A stretch of DNA of 64,000 nt from Gemmatimonas sp. (GTDB lineage Bacteria; Gemmatimonadota; Gemmatimonadetes; Gemmatimonadales; Gemmatimonadaceae): NCBI GenBank assembly GCA_011390805.1, contig JAABRT010000011.1, positions 1 through 64,000 of the forward strand, given 5' to 3'. Both the position numbers and the translations under genes were made by a program. Shown here piece by piece: positions 17,111-26,122 of this stretch (its first letter is position 1; every line of letters begins with the position of its first letter). The notes beneath the pieces are model-generated. The model was not told where the DNA came from. It made no database searches and saw nothing but the letters and a program-made list of their open reading frames with translations.

Positions 17111-17289
17111 TCGCGCACGGTAGACATGATGCGTGCCATGTCCGCCTCGCAGCTCGCTCGCTCTTCGGCGGTCCAGAGGTCACGATTGGCGGCAGCGCGG
17201 ATTGTCGCCATCATTTCATCAATCAACTCGCGCAGGCGCGGGTTGGAGCGACGCTCGCTCTGGGGGTCTGCTGTTGTCGGGATGCTCAT
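17065..17289 (-). CDS. Small helical hypothetical protein
   Basis: From ATG 17289 (MSIPTTADPQ) this would be a 74-residue, mostly helical, charged protein, with RLRELIDEMMATIRAAANRD and AEERASCEADMARIMSTVRD predicted as two amphipathic helices. Its amino-acid make-up looks like a real protein rather than a shadow frame. No ribosome-binding site is visible and it overlaps the convergent gene by 46 bases. I do not recognise a family. Confidence 0.5.
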   Translation of the reverse strand: MSIPTTADPQSERRSNPRLRELIDEMMATIRAAANRDLWTAEERASCEADMARIMSTVRDQALDRGRVPRAKLD

Positions 17290-17406
17290 GCAAGCAATTT
17301 GTGGGGTATCACCAGTCGGCCACAAGATGTCACAGTCATGGCACGGACCGCATCGCAGCTCCGGGGGCCATGGTCACGTCACCCCGATCATGTGTAAGGT
17401 TTGAGA

Positions 17407-18021
17407 ATGTCCGATCAGACACCGGACTCGGAGCTGTACGCAGAGTGGGCGCGCCGGTTGGCCGCCAACGATGCAACAGCGCTCCGAGCGCTCTTCGACG
17501 CCCTGTACGAACCGCTTTGGCGGTCCGTCATGCGGCTCGTGGGCGATGACGCGGTTGCGCGCGACCTGGCGCAAGATGCGTTTGTCCGGATCTGGGATAG
17601 ACGAAGCACGCTCGATCCCTCGCTCTCACTCAAGGCACTGCTGTACCGAACTGTGCGAAACCTGGCGCTCAACCAACTCCGCGACGAACAGACCCGTCGA
17701 CACCTGCTGGAAGATCCCGAATCTGCCAGTGTGTCCGCGCGTCCGCGTGAGCCGGCGTCAGCCGACATGCAGCTTGAGGCCAATGAGTTGGCCGCCAGGC
17801 TCAATCAGTTCATCGCCGAGTTGCCACCTCGGCAGCAGGAAGCGTTACGGCTCAGCCGGTTCGATGGTCTGAGTCATCAGGAAATCGCCGATGTCATGGG
17901 GTGCGCCCCTCGCACCGTTAACAATCACCTCGTCCGGGCGCTGGAGCAGTTGCGCTCCCGCCTGACGACCCTCGGAACGTTGGTAGCGTCGCTGCTGTCG
18001 TTCACCGGAGTTGCTCCATGA
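17407..18021 (+). CDS. ECF RNA polymerase sigma factor (FecI-like context)
   Basis: ATG 17407 gives 204 residues. Sigma region 2 covers about residues 20-95 (RSVMRLVGDDAVARDLAQDA, FVRIWDRRSTLDPS), and region 4 about 135-190 (ELPPRQQEALRLSRFDGLSH with the helix-turn-helix EIADVMGCAPRTVNNHL). There is no region 3, as in extracytoplasmic-function factors. The stop overlaps the FecR gene start (ATGA), and a TonB-dependent receptor follows, which is the layout of cell-surface signalling systems. The factor should be held by the FecR protein until the receptor reports a ligand. Confidence 0.92.
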   Translation: MSDQTPDSELYAEWARRLAANDATALRALFDALYEPLWRSVMRLVGDDAVARDLAQDAFVRIWDRRSTLDPSLSLKALLYRTVRNLALNQLRDEQTRRHLLEDPESASVSARPREPASADMQLEANELAARLNQFIAELPPRQQEALRLSRFDGLSHQEIADVMGCAPRTVNNHLVRALEQLRSRLTTLGTLVASLLSFTGVAP

Positions 18022-19022
18022 GCGCCGCACCGCGTCACCCACTTCCACCCGAACTGCGCGACGAACTGGCAGAACGCACCGAAGGACAGGAACTCGTCCA
18101 GGTGTGGGATCTGCTCGCGCTGGTAGACCCCGTTCCCGGGTCGCCGGAAAAGGAAGAGGTCTGGCAGCGCGTGAGTGCTGACATTGCCACTGGCCGGCCA
18201 ATTCTGACCCCGGCGTCGTCGCCCACCGTTACGCACGATATTGCAGCGCGCCGGCGCTTCCGCAGCGCGGCCCCGTTGGCCATCGCCGCGACGCTAGCCG
18301 TGGCCGTAGGGTTGGGCGTTTGGCAGTCGCGCCCTGTCATTGTCCAGGCGCCTTTGGGTGAGCAGTTGGCGGTGACGCTGCCTGACGGGTCAACAGCTGA
18401 GCTCAACGCTGGCAGCTCGTTGGAGTACGCCCGTGGATTCCGTCGCCTGATCGGCTTGCCGGCCGCATCACGCGATGTGGAGCTCAACGGAGAGGCGTAT
18501 TTCTCGGTGGTGCGCAGCGGGAAGCCGTTTACCGTGACCACCGACGAGGCGCGGGTCACCGTGCTGGGCACGTCGTTTGTAGTACGGGCGCACCGCGGTG
18601 AGCCCGACGGAACGCTGGTCGGGGTAGAATCGGGACGGGTGCGCGTTGAGCCCGTGTCGTCGCTGGGGGACAGCGCCGTGGAGTTGGTGGCGGGTCAGGA
18701 AACGCTCGTCAGGCGTGACTCCAACACGCCGCCCGTGGCCGGACCGGTGGACATTGAGCGACTCACGCTGTGGCGCAGTGGCGGCCTTGCCTTGGTTAAT
18801 CTGCCGCTCGACGCCATCTTTCGGGAACTGGAGCGGCGCTATGCGGTAGACATCCGCCTGCGCGGCGTTGCTGTCGGCGAAGAGCGCCTGGCCGTCTACT
18901 ATCCCGAACGTCCGTCCATTGAGAGCGTCCTTAACGACCTCTGCACGATTCGCGGTCTGCGCTTCACGCGTACCAGCCGCGGCTTTGAGATCTCTCCGCA
19001 ACTGGAGAACGCAGCCCCCTAA
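18018..19022 (+). CDS. FecR-family anti-sigma factor with C-terminal STN/DUF4974-like domain
   Basis: This 334-residue protein has a cytoplasmic N-terminal region that should bind the sigma factor, and one membrane helix (about 88-108, SAAPLAIAATLAVAVGLGVW). A periplasmic FecR domain follows (about 115-235; VTLPDGSTAELNAGSSLEYA, VELNGEAYFSVVRSGKPFTV, VLGTSFVVRAH). The C-terminus (about 255-330, LPLDAIFRELERRYAVDIRL) resembles the small secretin/TonB-type domain found in many FecR-like proteins. In known systems it passes a signal from the receptor's N-terminal domain to the sigma factor. Translation is coupled to the sigma gene by a 4-base overlap. Confidence 0.9.
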   Translation: MSAAPRHPLPPELRDELAERTEGQELVQVWDLLALVDPVPGSPEKEEVWQRVSADIATGRPILTPASSPTVTHDIAARRRFRSAAPLAIAATLAVAVGLGVWQSRPVIVQAPLGEQLAVTLPDGSTAELNAGSSLEYARGFRRLIGLPAASRDVELNGEAYFSVVRSGKPFTVTTDEARVTVLGTSFVVRAHRGEPDGTLVGVESGRVRVEPVSSLGDSAVELVAGQETLVRRDSNTPPVAGPVDIERLTLWRSGGLALVNLPLDAIFRELERRYAVDIRLRGVAVGEERLAVYYPERPSIESVLNDLCTIRGLRFTRTSRGFEISPQLENAAP

Positions 19023-19040
19023 CGCTGTGCCGAGTTGCCT

Positions 19041-21890
19041 ATGAAGCCCCACGTGCTCTTGCTGTGCGGGATGCTGGGCCTCAGTGGGGCGCTGTCCACG
19101 GCGGCAGCGCAGGGGCAGCAGTTGCCACGTACCATTCCTGGCGACAGCACGCGCATTTCCCTGGCGCTCATCAGCGTGCCGTTGCAGCAAGCGCTCGAGC
19201 AACTGGTAGAGGTGAGCGGCATGAACCTCTCCGTCTACGACACACGGGTGCTGCGCGGCGGGGCAAAGGGTCCGCCACGGGTTTCCTGTCGCGTAGACCG
19301 CGAGCCACCGGAGCGCATGTTGGCCTGCATCGTGTCCCAGGCCGGGCTCGATTATTACCGCATGTCGTCGGGCACGTACGTGGTGATTGCACGGGCAGAA
19401 GATGTGCCGGCCTACGCAACACTGAGCGGCGTGGTGATTGACGGTACGAGCGGTACGCCGCTGCCGCAGGCGCGCATTGTATTGGCCGAACGTCCGGATC
19501 AGCGCGTGGCCAACGATGCAGGCTCCTTCGCTTTCGGCAGGCTGGCACCCGGCAACTATCGGCTCAGCATTCAGGCCATCGGATACGAACCGTTTCAGGT
19601 GGAGCTGGCCGTTCCTCCTGATGGCCGGCTCCGTGAACGCTTTTCGCTCAAGCGTTACGCCGTAATGACCACGCCCATCGTGGTAAACGGTTTGCAGCCG
19701 GGCACCGCGTCGTCCACACTGGGCGGCATTGCGCTGCCGGGTGCGGTGGCCACGCCACTGGTGCTCGGTCCGGGGTTGTATATGCCGGGTGCACCGAGCG
19801 CGCTGGGGCTCACCCGTCGTGATGGTGTTGGCGACCTCCACATTCAGGGTGGAGAAGCGGGCGAACACGTGTGGCGCCTGGACGGTGTCCCCATTTTTGA
19901 CGCGGCCACGCTTGCCGGTGTCTTCGGGGCCTTCTCTCCGCTGGCCATCGAGGAGCTGCGCGTCAGGCGGGCCGGATACGAAACGCGAGCCGGAAGTTTT
20001 ACCGCCGGTGTGATTGATCTCTCACACGGGTTTGGCGATGCAACAGTAAACACGCCGGTCCAGACCGCGGCGCAGGCCGATCCGTTTTCGGCATCCACGC
20101 GCGTGGTCGTACCGCTCAATTACCGCACCACACGGGTTACGACCATGGTGTCGGCCCGCACCGGACTGTGGGATGTGTTTCAGCCAACGCCACTGGCCAG
20201 CGCCATTCGCGCCTGGAACCTGCCTGATCCGGTGCTGCTGAGCCGTCTCACCGGAATCGGTCGCACCATCACCAGCGACCTGCCGGCCGGTTCGCGTCCG
20301 TATGAAATCGAGAGCGGCAGTACCGATGTCACGTTGCGTGATTATCACATGGCCACCCGCGCCGAAATCGGAGCCTTCCAGCGCCTGAGCGCGTCGCTCT
20401 ACGTGGGCCAGCACGGCGTGTCCACGGTGACCGAGGCGCGCCCCGAACCATCATCGCTGCAGCAGGGTGGTGTCACGATCATTGATGTGCCCGATCAGCC
20501 TTCCACGCGGGCCACCGACGCGTATGGCTGGCGCACGGTGGCCGGCCAGGTGAAGCATGAACAGCTGCATGGCACCCGTGTCACACACACGCTGCAGCTG
20601 CGCGGCAGCGAGCACCGGCTCGACCACGATTTTTCCATGGTGATCGGCGCGTCCCCGCTCCTGCAGGATCCCCCCCGACGAGATGGCAATCGCATTCGCG
20701 AGTTTGCCGCAGTGGGCGGTGTGCAGGTGGCGGGCAGCGCGGCGTGGGACCTCGATGTCGGCGCCGAGTTGGTGCGCACCGACGCCGTGCTGGACCTGCG
20801 GAACGGTGTGCTGCGCTCCCTGGGGAGCAACGTGATGGCCTGGCGTGCGGCCGGCCACGCTGAGGTCAAGCGACGACTCGGCCATCGCTATTGGCTGGAC
20901 GGTGGTGTGCGGGTCACGTACCTGCCGGGCACCAACAGCACGTTCGCCGAACCGCGGATTGCATTGCGGGCCGACGGCGAGTCGAGGTTGCTGGGTCCGT
21001 GGGCGTGGCGTGTTGGAGCGGGCGTATACCGGCAGTTTGTCAACCAGTTTGACGTGGCGACGTCCAACCCCACGGCATTGGTGCCGAGCGTCCGTTTCTG
21101 GCTGCCGGCCGACGGCGCCGACGGTGTGGCTACGGCGTACCACTTTACGGGCGAAGGGGTGGTCACGCCGTTGGGTCGTTGGCAGCTTCGCAGCGAATGG
21201 TATGCCAAATGGCAGCCCACAATCATGGCGTTCGATTATGCAGTGCTGCTCAACCGGGATGCGGAGCAGGCAACGCAGGTCCCTCCGAGCAGTTACGTGG
21301 CGAATGTGAGTGGGTACGCCTATGGTGTGGGCCTTCGTGCGACCCGTGAAGGTTATATGGGTTGGACTGGCTGGTCCGACCGGACGGATGGTCTGCCGTT
21401 ACGCATTCAGGCCGGATACGACTACGGTGTGTCGCGTCGCTCCTTCCCCTCCCGTTTTGGCGGAGAGCGTCAGCCCACGCCCTGGAATGAACCGCATCGC
21501 GCGCTGATTTCGGTGGAGGCGCGCCCCGGCGCCGGGTTTGTTGTCGCGGCCCGTTCCCGTGGCACGTGGGGGCGCACGTGGGGGCTGCGCCAATCGTATT
21601 ATGACCTGCTCACCCTCGGGAATCTCGGCGCTGGGCTGCCTATCACGTCACCGGAGGATGCGCCCCGGCCGGCCATTCTGGAAACCGACATCGGCGTGAC
21701 CTGGACCACGCGGGTAGGGCCGTGGACCGCCGAGCTTGGCGCTGCCGTGCAGAATGTGTTCAACCGGCGCAATGTGCTTGATTACAGCTTGTCCCAGACC
21801 GGTGCGTCGCCAAACACCACGGAGTATGAACAGACCCCCCGCTACCTGCCCGGGGTGCTTCCGTCGCTCAGTTTTCGCGTAATCCCGTGA
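19041..21890 (+). CDS. TonB-dependent outer-membrane receptor with N-terminal STN signalling domain
   Basis: ATG 19041 gives 949 residues with a clear signal peptide (MKPHVLLLCGMLGLSGALST, cleavage after AAA/Q). Next are an STN domain (about 35-125), a carboxypeptidase-regulatory-like fold (about 130-210; LSGVVIDGTSGTPLPQARIV) and a plug domain (about 225-330; DLHIQGGEAGEHVWRLDGVP). A long beta-barrel runs to the C-terminus. STN-bearing receptors sense a ligand and signal through a FecR protein to an ECF factor, both encoded just upstream. The ligand is unknown; no metal- or glycan-specific gene is adjacent. Confidence 0.9.
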   Translation: MKPHVLLLCGMLGLSGALSTAAAQGQQLPRTIPGDSTRISLALISVPLQQALEQLVEVSGMNLSVYDTRVLRGGAKGPPRVSCRVDREPPERMLACIVSQAGLDYYRMSSGTYVVIARAEDVPAYATLSGVVIDGTSGTPLPQARIVLAERPDQRVANDAGSFAFGRLAPGNYRLSIQAIGYEPFQVELAVPPDGRLRERFSLKRYAVMTTPIVVNGLQPGTASSTLGGIALPGAVATPLVLGPGLYMPGAPSALGLTRRDGVGDLHIQGGEAGEHVWRLDGVPIFDAATLAGVFGAFSPLAIEELRVRRAGYETRAGSFTAGVIDLSHGFGDATVNTPVQTAAQADPFSASTRVVVPLNYRTTRVTTMVSARTGLWDVFQPTPLASAIRAWNLPDPVLLSRLTGIGRTITSDLPAGSRPYEIESGSTDVTLRDYHMATRAEIGAFQRLSASLYVGQHGVSTVTEARPEPSSLQQGGVTIIDVPDQPSTRATDAYGWRTVAGQVKHEQLHGTRVTHTLQLRGSEHRLDHDFSMVIGASPLLQDPPRRDGNRIREFAAVGGVQVAGSAAWDLDVGAELVRTDAVLDLRNGVLRSLGSNVMAWRAAGHAEVKRRLGHRYWLDGGVRVTYLPGTNSTFAEPRIALRADGESRLLGPWAWRVGAGVYRQFVNQFDVATSNPTALVPSVRFWLPADGADGVATAYHFTGEGVVTPLGRWQLRSEWYAKWQPTIMAFDYAVLLNRDAEQATQVPPSSYVANVSGYAYGVGLRATREGYMGWTGWSDRTDGLPLRIQAGYDYGVSRRSFPSRFGGERQPTPWNEPHRALISVEARPGAGFVVAARSRGTWGRTWGLRQSYYDLLTLGNLGAGLPITSPEDAPRPAILETDIGVTWTTRVGPWTAELGAAVQNVFNRRNVLDYSLSQTGASPNTTEYEQTPRYLPGVLPSLSFRVIP

Positions 21891-21902
21891 TTTAAGTCAC
21901 GA

Positions 21903-21924
21903 AATAGGAACAACCGGTCCTATT
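21903..21924. repeat. 7-bp inverted repeat after the receptor gene
   Basis: AATAGGA (21903-21909) and TCCTATT (21918-21924) are perfect reverse complements around an 8-base spacer, 12 bases past the receptor stop. No T tract follows, so it may be a weak terminator or an operator. It overlaps the ECF-like promoter described next. Confidence 0.5.
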
Positions 21925-21935
21925 CAGGAATCTAG
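21907..21935 (+). promoter_or_regulatory. Possible ECF-sigma promoter of the fasciclin gene
   Basis: GGAACAA (21907-21913) and TCTAG (21931-21935) are 17 bases apart, resembling the RpoE-type pattern GGAACTT-N16/17-TCTGA. They lie about 80 bases before the start codon at 22014. The nearest candidate driver is the ECF factor at 17407. This is a by-eye match only. Confidence 0.35.
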
Positions 21936-22013
21936 TAAAGGATTGTCATGCTCCCTTGCTTCGCACTCCTGCGATGCAGGGGTCCTGACTTCCAGATCCG
22001 AGGATTCCCGACA

Positions 22014-22916
22014 ATGACACTCAATACAATCGGTCGCCGATCGGCGGCTGCCCTGTTGCTCAGCTCGGCGCTTGTTGCCTGCGGCGACGACGATACCCTC
22101 ATCGAACCCACCGGGCGCACCATCACGGAAACGGCAATCAACACGCCGCAGCTTTCTACGCTCGTGGCGGCGTTGGAAACCGCTGATCTGGCCGTAGCCC
22201 TCGAAGCCACGGGCCCCTTCACAGTGTTTGCACCGGTGAACGACGGTTTTGATGCCCTGCCGGACGGCGTGGTGAACTCGTTACTGGAAACCGACAACCG
22301 CGACGAGCTGCAGACCCTGCTCCGGTATCACGTGGTACCCGGCCTCTTCACCGCCGATGAGCTCAATGATGGTGACGAACTCATCACGCTCACCGGCGAG
22401 CGGCTCCAGGTAGCGGTAAGCAATGGCACGGTCACCGTGGATGGCGTGCCGGTGCTTACGGCCGACGTGGAAGCGTCAAACGGCGTAGTGCACCTCATCG
22501 ACGGCGTGCTTACCGAGGCTTTGGATATCGTAACGCTCGCGTCGTTGACGCCAGATCTGAGCACCCTCGTCGGCGCGGTGCAGTCGGCGGGGCTGGTCAC
22601 CGCACTGGGCGGCGACAACCTCACCGTGTTCGCGCCACTCAACTCGGCTTTTGAGGCGCTCGGCGATGCGGTGCCTACCGACCCGGCGGTCCTGGCCCAG
22701 GTGCTGCAGTTGCACGTCGTAGGCGCGCGTGCACCGTCCTCGTCGCTTTCGGATGGTCAGGATGTGACATCGCTGTTGGGACCGAGTTTGCGCGTGGGGC
22801 TTTCGTCAGGTGGCGTGACGATCACCGGCCCCAACAACACGGTGAATGTTGTGATTACCGACGTGAACGGCAGTAATGGAGTGATTCACGTTATCGATGG
22901 TGTTTTGTTGCCATAA
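22014..22916 (+). CDS. Fasciclin-domain lipoprotein (two FAS1 domains)
   Basis: ATG 22014 has GAGGA 9 bases upstream; 300 residues. A lipoprotein signal ends in LSSALVAC (Cys24). Two FAS1 domains follow: about 40-165 (GPFTVFAPVNDGFDALPDGV; YHVVPGLFTADEL; NGVVHLIDGVLTEAL) and about 170-300 (DNLTVFAPLNSAFEALGDAV; NGVIHVIDGVLLP). FAS1 domains mediate adhesion, so a cell-surface or matrix role is likely. An ECF-like promoter precedes it and a strong terminator follows, so it forms its own transcription unit. Confidence 0.9.
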   Translation: MTLNTIGRRSAAALLLSSALVACGDDDTLIEPTGRTITETAINTPQLSTLVAALETADLAVALEATGPFTVFAPVNDGFDALPDGVVNSLLETDNRDELQTLLRYHVVPGLFTADELNDGDELITLTGERLQVAVSNGTVTVDGVPVLTADVEASNGVVHLIDGVLTEALDIVTLASLTPDLSTLVGAVQSAGLVTALGGDNLTVFAPLNSAFEALGDAVPTDPAVLAQVLQLHVVGARAPSSSLSDGQDVTSLLGPSLRVGLSSGGVTITGPNNTVNVVITDVNGSNGVIHVIDGVLLP

Positions 22917-22950
22917 TGTATTGTTGATGGCTTCATGAAGCCCTGAAGTC

Positions 22951-22989
22951 AAACGCCCGCGACTGCTCGGAAGAGCGGTGCGGGCGTTT
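22951..22989 (+). terminator. Strong GC hairpin terminator after the fasciclin gene
   Basis: AAACGCCCGC (22951-22960) pairs perfectly with GCGGGCGTTT (22980-22989), and the 19-base loop contains a smaller GCTC/GAGC stem. It lies 35 bases after the stop. The AAA/TTT ends make it suitable in both directions, serving the convergent chemoreceptor gene as well. Confidence 0.7.
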
Positions 22990-23103
22990 GCGTTGGGTGC
23001 GCTGCAGTGGAAACATCAACGGCGCATATCACTGCGTGTTTTGTGCCTACTAACTGTGAAAATATTTGATAAATATGCGCTTCATAAAGACAGCATTAGT
23101 TCA

Positions 23104-24870
23104 TTAAAAAACCAGTTCTGCTGCCGGTGCGTCCGCCGACAGGCGAAAGCGGGACACCAGCTCGCGCTGTCCGCGGGCCTGAGCACTGAGTTCCTGCGCG
23201 GCACTGGCCGATTCTTCTGCCGAGGCGGCGGCCGACTGAACGGTGCCGTTGAGCGACTCAACGGCGCTGCGAATCTGCTCGATGCCTTCCTGCTGATCGT
23301 CGGCCGCGGTTTCAATGCGCTGCACAACACTCGCTACGCTCACAATCTCCTGCTGGAGCTCGTGCAGTCGAGCGCGCACTTCCGCCGATACGCGTGCGCT
23401 CTCTTCCACCTGCGCCACGCTGTCTTCAATCAATCCCGCCGTCGTGCGTGCCGCATCGGCCGAACGGATTGCCAGCGCACGGACCTCTTCGGCCACCACC
23501 GCAAACCCACGACCGGCGTCGCCGGCCCGGGCCGCTTCCACTGCCGCATTCAACGCCAGCAGGTTGGTCTGGAACGCGATTTCGTCGATGGTGCGAACAA
23601 TGCGTGCTGTAGCACCCGCGCCGGTCCGCATGGCCTCCATCGCCTCGAGCAAACGAACCACACTTTGCTCACCGGCCTCAGCACGTGCACGCGCCTGATC
23701 GCTTGACGAGCGCGCCTGGCGTGCGGACGCCGCCGCTTCCCGACTTCCCGAAGACAGGGACTCCAGCGACGCCGACACCTCTTCAAATCCTGCCGCCTGC
23801 TCGGCTGTGCCACGCGCCACCACATCGGCACCCGACGCAATATCCGCCGCCGCCTGGTCAACACAGTCGGCCGATTCACGCAGCGCACGCAGCGTATCGT
23901 CAAGTGATTCCAGTGCTTCGTTGAAGGCTGATCCCGTGGCGTCTCGTGCAGGACCGAACCCTGATTGCACGTTCAGTGTCAGGTCATTGTCCTTGAGACC
24001 ATGGATCACCGTATCGAGGCTGGCGAGGAAGTCCTGCGTTACAGCAGTGGACTCCGCATTCTCCGCGCGCAGCCGGTCCACGGTTCCTCCGGCCTCCTTG
24101 AGCGACTGGTTGATCTCGGCAAACGCTCCACCCAATGATGGGTCGATAGCCAACTGCGACGTGCGCTGTTCGCGGACAGCCTGCGCCAGCTCGCGAGCCA
24201 GCCCCGTCACTCGCCGCACAGCGGCCAGCACGTGACGCATTGCCTCGGCGACACCATCGCCCTCCGGCTCACGCGACAAATCGCCGTTGGCCAGCGCTTC
24301 CGCCGACTCAAACACGGCCTGCGTCGTGTTGGCTTCGTGAGCCAGCTGACGCGCCAGAAACACCAGAACAGAGGTCTCAAATACCACGAAAGCGGCGTGT
24401 ACTGCTACCCAAAGCAAGCCACCATCGTGATTCAATAGATGCACATTAAAGCCAGCATGGTGCAGCAAGTGGAAGGCCACGTGGTGTACCGCGATAATCG
24501 CCGCAGCGCTCAGTGGTACCTGCCAATCCCGGTACGCCAGCAAAAACGCCAGCGATGCGAAAATGTGGAAGTGCAGCTCCACCACGCCGTGCGATTGATG
24601 AATGAACAGGGCCGAAAAGCACATGAAGCCGGCTCCCACCACGTGGCGGGTAATCGCCTCACCGGCACGCGTGCGGCTGAGCCAGAAGGGCACGCCGGCA
24701 GCCAGCAATGACACCACGGCGGCAGCCACCCACGTGGAGTGCCAGGCGGCCAACGCGAAGGCGACAGGGACATGCATCAGCAACACGGTGGCCAACAAGC
24801 GATCGGCCTGCTTTCTGCTGGTATTCAGAAACGAGCTGCGCTCACGCACTTGAACGTCGGACATGGACAT
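23104..24870 (-). CDS. Methyl-accepting chemotaxis protein with His-rich membrane sensor domain
   Basis: This 588-residue protein has about six membrane helices in its first 180 residues and no periplasmic sensor domain. The membrane region holds about 15 histidines (among them 91, 94, 100, 102, 129, 130, 134, 137 and 138), including [20 protein letters not shown] and [14 protein letters not shown]. The C-terminal signalling hairpin is clear: [20 protein letters not shown], then [20 protein letters not shown]. The start may be residue 1 or 3. No HAMP domain is obvious, no methylation-docking pentapeptide ends the protein, and no che genes are nearby. The His-rich core suggests metal or haem binding, but this is inference. 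Confidence 0.9.
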   Translation of the reverse strand: MSMSDVQVRERSSFLNTSRKQADRLLATVLLMHVPVAFALAAWHSTWVAAAVVSLLAAGVPFWLSRTRAGEAITRHVVGAGFMCFSALFIHQSHGVVELHFHIFASLAFLLAYRDWQVPLSAAAIIAVHHVAFHLLHHAGFNVHLLNHDGGLLWVAVHAAFVVFETSVLVFLARQLAHEANTTQAVFESAEALANGDLSREPEGDGVAEAMRHVLAAVRRVTGLARELAQAVREQRTSQLAIDPSLGGAFAEINQSLKEAGGTVDRLRAENAESTAVTQDFLASLDTVIHGLKDNDLTLNVQSGFGPARDATGSAFNEALESLDDTLRALRESADCVDQAAADIASGADVVARGTAEQAAGFEEVSASLESLSSGSREAAASARQARSSSDQARARAEAGEQSVVRLLEAMEAMRTGAGATARIVRTIDEIAFQTNLLALNAAVEAARAGDAGRGFAVVAEEVRALAIRSADAARTTAGLIEDSVAQVEESARVSAEVRARLHELQQEIVSVASVVQRIETAADDQQEGIEQIRSAVESLNGTVQSAAASAEESASAAQELSAQARGQRELVSRFRLSADAPAAELVF

Positions 24871-25015
24871 ACACAGGGAGAGTTAGAGTTTCACGCGCGC
24901 TTGCGCGGTCGCAGTCAGCCAACGTCGGCGCTGCCCACAAACCGTTCTTCAAAAAGCATCGACCGCTCTTCGCCGAATGTTGAGAGCCGCTTGGGCATGT
25001 GGTAGCTTTCCCTCT

Positions 25016-25588
25016 ATGACCAACCACAGAAGCGCCACAGACTCCCCTGAGTTGTCGTCGCAGCCGGAAGCGCGCCTCGCCCGACACGACTCTCCCGGCA
25101 ATCTCCCGGCGGTTTCCCGACGGGCATGGCTGAGCAGCGCGGCGCTGGCCGCGGCCACGATTGCAGGGGGGCCGCTTGTCGCCAGGCTGATGGCGCAGAG
25201 CGGTCAGCCTCAAATCCCCACCGCCATGACGGTGTTCAAGTCGCCCACCTGTGGCTGCTGCACCGCCTGGGTTGAGCATGTCACCAAAGCGGGGTTCAAG
25301 TGCACCATTCGCGATGTCGAAGATTTGCGCATGGTCAAGCAGACACTGGGAATTCCGGCGGCTCTCGAGTCCTGTCACACGGCGCAGATCGGCACCTATC
25401 TGGTTGAAGGGCACGTGCCAGCCGACCTGATCGTCAAAATGCTCACCGAGAAGCCGGCCGGACGGGGATTGGCTGTGCCGGGCATGCCGATCGGTTCACC
25501 GGGCATGGAAGGCGGCACACCGGAGCGCTATCAGATCCTGTTATTCGCGGCCTCGGGTGCGCCGCGCGTGTACGCGACACGCGGATAG
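25016..25588 (+). CDS. DUF411 family exported metal-binding-like protein
   Basis: ATG 25016 gives 190 residues. A twin-arginine-type signal (VSRRAWLSSAALAAATIAGG, residues 33-52) suggests Tat export to the periplasm. The mature domain has the DUF411 cysteines FKSPTCGCCTAWVEHV (Cys79, 81, 82) and ALESCHTAQIGTYLVEGHVP. Family members are often linked to copper or other metal handling. The neighbours here (acetyltransferase, chemoreceptor) add no support for a particular metal. The conserved Gly-rich end VPGMPIGSPGMEG is also typical. Confidence 0.88.
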   Translation: MTNHRSATDSPELSSQPEARLARHDSPGNLPAVSRRAWLSSAALAAATIAGGPLVARLMAQSGQPQIPTAMTVFKSPTCGCCTAWVEHVTKAGFKCTIRDVEDLRMVKQTLGIPAALESCHTAQIGTYLVEGHVPADLIVKMLTEKPAGRGLAVPGMPIGSPGMEGGTPERYQILLFAASGAPRVYATRG

Positions 25589-25600
25589 CGGATTACCATA

Positions 25601-26098
25601 TTGCCCGCGTCGCCGGACGTTGCATCGGAAAAGCTTCGGGTTGAGCGCGCGACGCTTCGTGACGTGCCTCAAATCCGTGCGCTGAACAACCAGTTTGCAC
25701 CCGATGGTCTCACGCTGCTTCGGGACGAGTGGTTTGTCACCAGTCACGTGGACGATTACCGCATTGTTCGCGCCGCCGACGGATCGGTGCTCGGCTGCGT
25801 CGCGCTCGACGAATACTCGCCGAGTCTTGTGGAACTCGTGTCGCTCGCGGTGCTCACCCGTGCGCAGCATCGTGGTATCGGCAAGCTGCTCATACACGCG
25901 GCCGCCACACTGGCACAGAAACGGGGCTATCCTGAGCTGTTTGCCGTATCACTCGCCGATCAGCTGTTTTTGCACATGGGCTTTGTGCAGTCGGAGTTGC
26001 AGCACTATCCGGAAAAAGTCGCGCGCTATGCGCGCATTTCGCGGTCCGAGCTTTCCCTGAGTCGAAAGTTTCTCTTCAGCAGAGCGCTGTCGGGATAA
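25601..26098 (+). CDS. GNAT-family N-acetyltransferase
   Basis: This 165-residue single-domain GNAT starts at TTG 25601, 12 bases after the DUF411 stop; no in-frame ATG is better placed. LVELVSLAVLTRAQHRGIGK and LLIHAAATLAQKRGY carry strand 4 and the acetyl-CoA pyrophosphate-binding loop (Q/R-x-x-G-x-G/A pattern, QHRGIG). LFLHMGFVQSE is the usual end of the fold. The layout resembles the acetyltransferase domain of N-acetylglutamate synthases, but the substrate is not shown by sequence. Confidence 0.85.
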   Translation: MPASPDVASEKLRVERATLRDVPQIRALNNQFAPDGLTLLRDEWFVTSHVDDYRIVRAADGSVLGCVALDEYSPSLVELVSLAVLTRAQHRGIGKLLIHAAATLAQKRGYPELFAVSLADQLFLHMGFVQSELQHYPEKVARYARISRSELSLSRKFLFSRALSG

Positions 26099-26122
26099 AC
26101 GCATTCTTTGACCGGTTGACCG

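Noticed and set aside
18468-19868. 466-codon antisense frame across the FecR and TonB receptor genes
   Set aside because: Composition is a GC-driven shadow rich in Arg, His and Cys; both sense genes have strong domain matches.
23062-23076. AT-rich ATATTT-GAT-AAATAT palindrome
   Set aside because: Only 6 bp long and in a convergent gap with no start nearby; likely chance in a local AT-rich stretch.
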